From Suilimivivens sp964614185 (GTDB lineage: Bacteria > Bacillota > Clostridia > Lachnospirales > Lachnospiraceae): a stretch of DNA of 15,979 nt. The position numbers were made by a program, and so were the translations under genes. This document shows, piece after piece, positions 14,124-15,979 of the stretch (position 1 is its first letter; each line of letters begins with the position of its first letter). The stretch lies in contig CAZTKJ010000059.1 of NCBI GenBank assembly GCA_964614185.1, positions 1 to 15,979 of the forward strand, read 5' to 3'. Below the pieces are notes generated by a model. It had not been told where the DNA came from. It did not search any database and saw only the letters and a list, made by a program, of their open reading frames with translations.

Positions 14124-14612
14124 ATGGAAAAAGTTATTTTGATTTGTGGGAAGATATGTAGTGGAAAAACATATTATGCAAGACATTTAAAAGAAAAATA
14201 CAATGCGGTCATATTGTCAACGGATGAAGTAACATATGAACTGATTCATAATGAACAAGGCGAATTTTATAATGTTTTTGCGGAAAGGGTGAATCGATAC
14301 TTAAGGAAAAAGGCCGCAGAAATAGTGAAAGCAGGAGCAAATGTTATATTAGACTGGGGATTTTGGACAAGAGAAAACAGGCGTGAAATATCTGAATTCC
14401 TGACATCTTGTGATGTTCCATATGAATGGCATTATATTGACATTGACGATGCTTTATGGCAAAGAAATATCGAAGAGCGTAATAATAGGATTTTAGAAGG
14501 GAATGGCGGTTCGGATTTTTTTGTTGATGAAGGCTTATTAGGAAAGTTGTTATGTATGTTTGAAGCGCCTGATGAGGATGAAATTGATATCTGGTACAAT
14601 TTTCAAAGATAA
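14124..14612 (+). CDS. P-loop kinase-like AAA protein
   Basis: A 162-residue single-domain protein with a Walker A GKICSGKT (9-16), a STDE motif (Asp34) typical of small-molecule kinases of the AAA_33/zeta-toxin-like group, VILDWGFWTREN (74-85) as a Walker B-like strand and substrate loop, and RNIEERNNR (114-122) as a lid with arginines. It probably phosphorylates a small molecule; the group includes antibiotic phosphotransferases and nucleoside or sugar kinases, and the substrate is not predictable here. No antitoxin-like partner is adjacent, so I do not call it a toxin. GGAGGG lies four to five bases before ATG 14124; an in-frame TTG at 14112 overlaps that site and is rejected. Confidence 0.72.
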   Translation: MEKVILICGKICSGKTYYARHLKEKYNAVILSTDEVTYELIHNEQGEFYNVFAERVNRYLRKKAAEIVKAGANVILDWGFWTRENRREISEFLTSCDVPYEWHYIDIDDALWQRNIEERNNRILEGNGGSDFFVDEGLLGKLLCMFEAPDEDEIDIWYNFQR

Positions 14613-14675
14613 GAGAATCTGTTTTTAGGCAGAAAGAGTTTTAAAAAGAATCTTTACAGAGAAAGGAATACGAAA

Positions 14676-15190
14676 ATGAAGGATGTTATTCTTTTATATG
14701 ATGATTGTTGTATTTATGAGATCGTTATTTTAAATTATTTTTTGAAATGTACAAATAGCGAAATGCTGCTATGTGCTGTTGGCAGAAAAACAATTCGAGC
14801 CATGGAAGGATACTCCATTAATTGCGATATTTCAATTGATGAAATAGAGTGTTCAGAAATCAGAAGCTTTATCATACCTGGTGGAGATATATCTAATATT
14901 GATCATAAGAATGTTTTAGATATGCTGAAAAATTATATGATCAAAAAGTTGTCATTGCAGGAATTTGTGCAGGTGTAAATATTTTGGATAAAGCCGGGAT
15001 TTTGAAAGAAGTTTCTTCAGTACATTCCAGTGAGTTTGATTGTGTCAGCGATAAAAATATAATTACTGCAAGGGCAAATGCATACGTAGATTTTGCTATT
15101 GAAGTGGGAAAAGCATTGGAGTTATTTGATGATGAGGCAGATTTACAAGAAACAATCGAATTTTGGAAGTATCATAAAAGAATTCAATAA
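14676..15190 (+). pseudogene. DJ-1/PfpI-family protein, broken by a one-base deletion
   Basis: The frame from ATG 14676 (GAAAGGA at 14661-14667 upstream) carries Glu15 and the strand FIIPGG (65-70) of the DJ-1/PfpI fold but shifts after ATG at 14937-14939 and stops at 14976-14978. The neighbouring frame continues with DQKVVIAGICAGVNIL, which holds the nucleophile elbow G-I-C-A-G (Cys98 in the joined reading), and ends at 15190. One extra G at 14939 (ATGGAT instead of ATGAT) restores a 171-residue protein of normal family length. Relatives include glyoxalase-like, chaperone and amidase-like proteins and AraC-fused regulators; function is open. Both halves keep normal coding character, so the break is recent or a sequencing error. 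It lies 63 bases after the kinase gene in the same direction. Confidence 0.8.
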
Positions 15191-15247
15191 CTTTCGGTTT
15201 ATCATAGGGTTAAATAAAACAGGAAATCAAGATTTGGAGGAAGAAAG

Positions 15248-15682
15248 ATGATACGTAAGGCCTCAAAAAGTGATATAAGGGTAATAGCTGATTTAGCAGT
15301 CTTACTGTGGAAAGACAACTCTGTTGAGGATTTAGCCAATGAGTTTTCAGAGATTCTTTCCAAAGATCATGCGCAAATATTTCTGAAATACGAAAACGAT
15401 GTTCCTGTGGGTTTTGCACAGTGTCAACTGCGGTATGATTATGTGGAAGGGACCGAGACTACTCCTGTTGGGTACTTAGAAGGAATTTTTGTTATGGAAA
15501 ACTGTCGCAACAGAGGATATGCCAAAGAGCTGCTAAATAAGTGTGAGATGTGGGCAAAAGACAGAGGGTGCAAAGAATTTGCCAGCGATTGTGAAATCCA
15601 CAATGACAATAGCTTCCGATTCCACAAGGCTATGAATTTTACGGAAGCAAACAGAATTATCTGCTTTACTAAAAAACTGTAA
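15248..15682 (+). CDS. aminoglycoside 6'-N-acetyltransferase (AAC(6')-I)-like GNAT protein
   Basis: A 144-residue GNAT enzyme, full length for its group. The central segment DYVEGTETTPVGYLEGIFV (64-82) followed by CRNRGYAKELL (86-96), the acetyl-CoA loop, then MWAKDRGCKEFASD (101-114) and a final CFTKKL closely resembles the short AAC(6')-I enzymes known from Acinetobacter and others, in which Y/F-V-x-GTE-x-PVG-x-LEGI-V and EFASD are conserved. Those enzymes acetylate the 6'-amino group of kanamycin-type aminoglycosides. The match is recalled from family motifs, not computed; resistance in this host is not implied, and anaerobes are poorly affected by aminoglycosides anyway. GGAGGAAG at 15236-15243 precedes the start. 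It lies 57 bases after the DJ-1 remnant in the accessory run. Confidence 0.75.
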   Translation: MIRKASKSDIRVIADLAVLLWKDNSVEDLANEFSEILSKDHAQIFLKYENDVPVGFAQCQLRYDYVEGTETTPVGYLEGIFVMENCRNRGYAKELLNKCEMWAKDRGCKEFASDCEIHNDNSFRFHKAMNFTEANRIICFTKKL

Positions 15683-15755
15683 GATTCCGTTTGTCAGCGT
15701 GAAAAAACACAGTAAGAAGAATAAAGGAAAAAACTGAATTTGGAGAAATTATAAG

Positions 15756-15979
15756 ATGAAAAATAATATTATTATTGCAGGTGTTCCAAGAGCCGGAAAA
15801 AGTACAATTTCTCATCGGCTGGCAAGGCAGCATGGATATCAGCATATTAGCATGGATTCGATCATAGCGGGATTTGAAAAGTGTTTCCCTGAAACAGGGG
15901 TGAATACTTATGCCGGACTATCCTCTATGGATACATTACACTTAATTAGCGGTAAGATGGCGCCTTTTGTTCGGGCAAT
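15756..15979 (+). CDS. P-loop kinase-like protein, cut by the window end
   Basis: The first 74 codons of a gene that runs off the right edge. It begins MKNNIIIAGVPRAGKST, a Walker A (GVPRAGKS, 9-16) on the first strand, followed by HGYQHISMDSI with an Asp34 placed like the substrate-side Asp of small-molecule kinases. It resembles adenylate/shikimate-kinase-like P-loop proteins and is distantly like the kinase at 14124, which shows the same strand-loop-STD/SMD order, but the two share little sequence. GGAG at 15742-15745 precedes ATG 15756. It follows the AAC(6')-like gene by 73 bases with no terminator between. Confidence 0.7.
   Translation, partial: MKNNIIIAGVPRAGKSTISHRLARQHGYQHISMDSIIAGFEKCFPETGVNTYAGLSSMDTLHLISGKMAPFVRA

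Noticed and set aside
14124..14612. Zeta-toxin of a toxin-antitoxin pair
   Set aside because: The P-loop and Asp are compatible, but there is no small antitoxin gene next to it and the neighbours are modifying enzymes.

Overview
The window looks like chromosomal DNA of a low-to-mid GC, Gram-positive anaerobe of the Clostridia, most likely Lachnospiraceae. This is inferred from purine-rich Shine-Dalgarno sites (GGAGG/GAGGGG), an E1-E2 Ca2+ pump, a YtaF-type sporulation membrane protein, TraX-family and DUF4230 proteins, and AT-rich wobble use. No rRNA, tRNA, CRISPR array or transposase gene is visible. The left edge may cut other genes and the right edge cuts a P-loop kinase-like gene.

Layout. 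1-540: a decayed GNAT acetyltransferase (one-base frameshift, lost C-terminus). 532-3805: leftward alpha/beta hydrolase, rightward membrane-anchored DUF5050-like protein and TraX-family protein, leftward DUF4230 protein. 3806-5637: a 350-base intergenic region with a good sigma-A promoter, then a 7-TM diguanylate cyclase with an apparent second, degenerate GGDEF-like module. 5640-6880: extended -10 promoter, an 11-bp inverted repeat in the leader, then a membrane-anchored protein with Cys/His repeats. 6881-10222: a long imperfect hairpin that pairs the ribosome binding site of a Ca2+-type P-ATPase, then the ATPase, convergent with and overlapping ytaF. 10223-13009: palindromic repeat block A, an MBL/beta-CASP ribonuclease-like protein and thymidylate synthase. 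13007-13227: palindromic repeat block B ending in an intrinsic terminator. 13273-15979: a rightward run of small accessory genes: divergent carbamoyltransferase, P-loop kinase-like protein, frameshifted DJ-1/PfpI protein, AAC(6')-I-like acetyltransferase, and a cut P-loop kinase.

Function. The left part is membrane and signalling housekeeping. The middle combines cation export (P-ATPase beside an MntP/YtaF-family protein) with RNA processing and dTMP synthesis. The right part reads as one transcription unit of small modifying enzymes, a typical detoxification/resistance-like accessory cassette; substrates are unknown.

The most unusual material is non-coding. Two related repeat blocks (10275-10464, 13007-13199) are built from nested hairpins whose tips carry GCGAAGC, known as an exceptionally stable DNA mini-hairpin. 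Their long arms have different sequences yet each stays self-complementary. The ATPase leader hairpin and the inverted repeat before the Cys/His-repeat gene are further candidate regulatory RNAs. Two genes are each broken by a single missing G, so sequence error should be excluded before calling them decayed.
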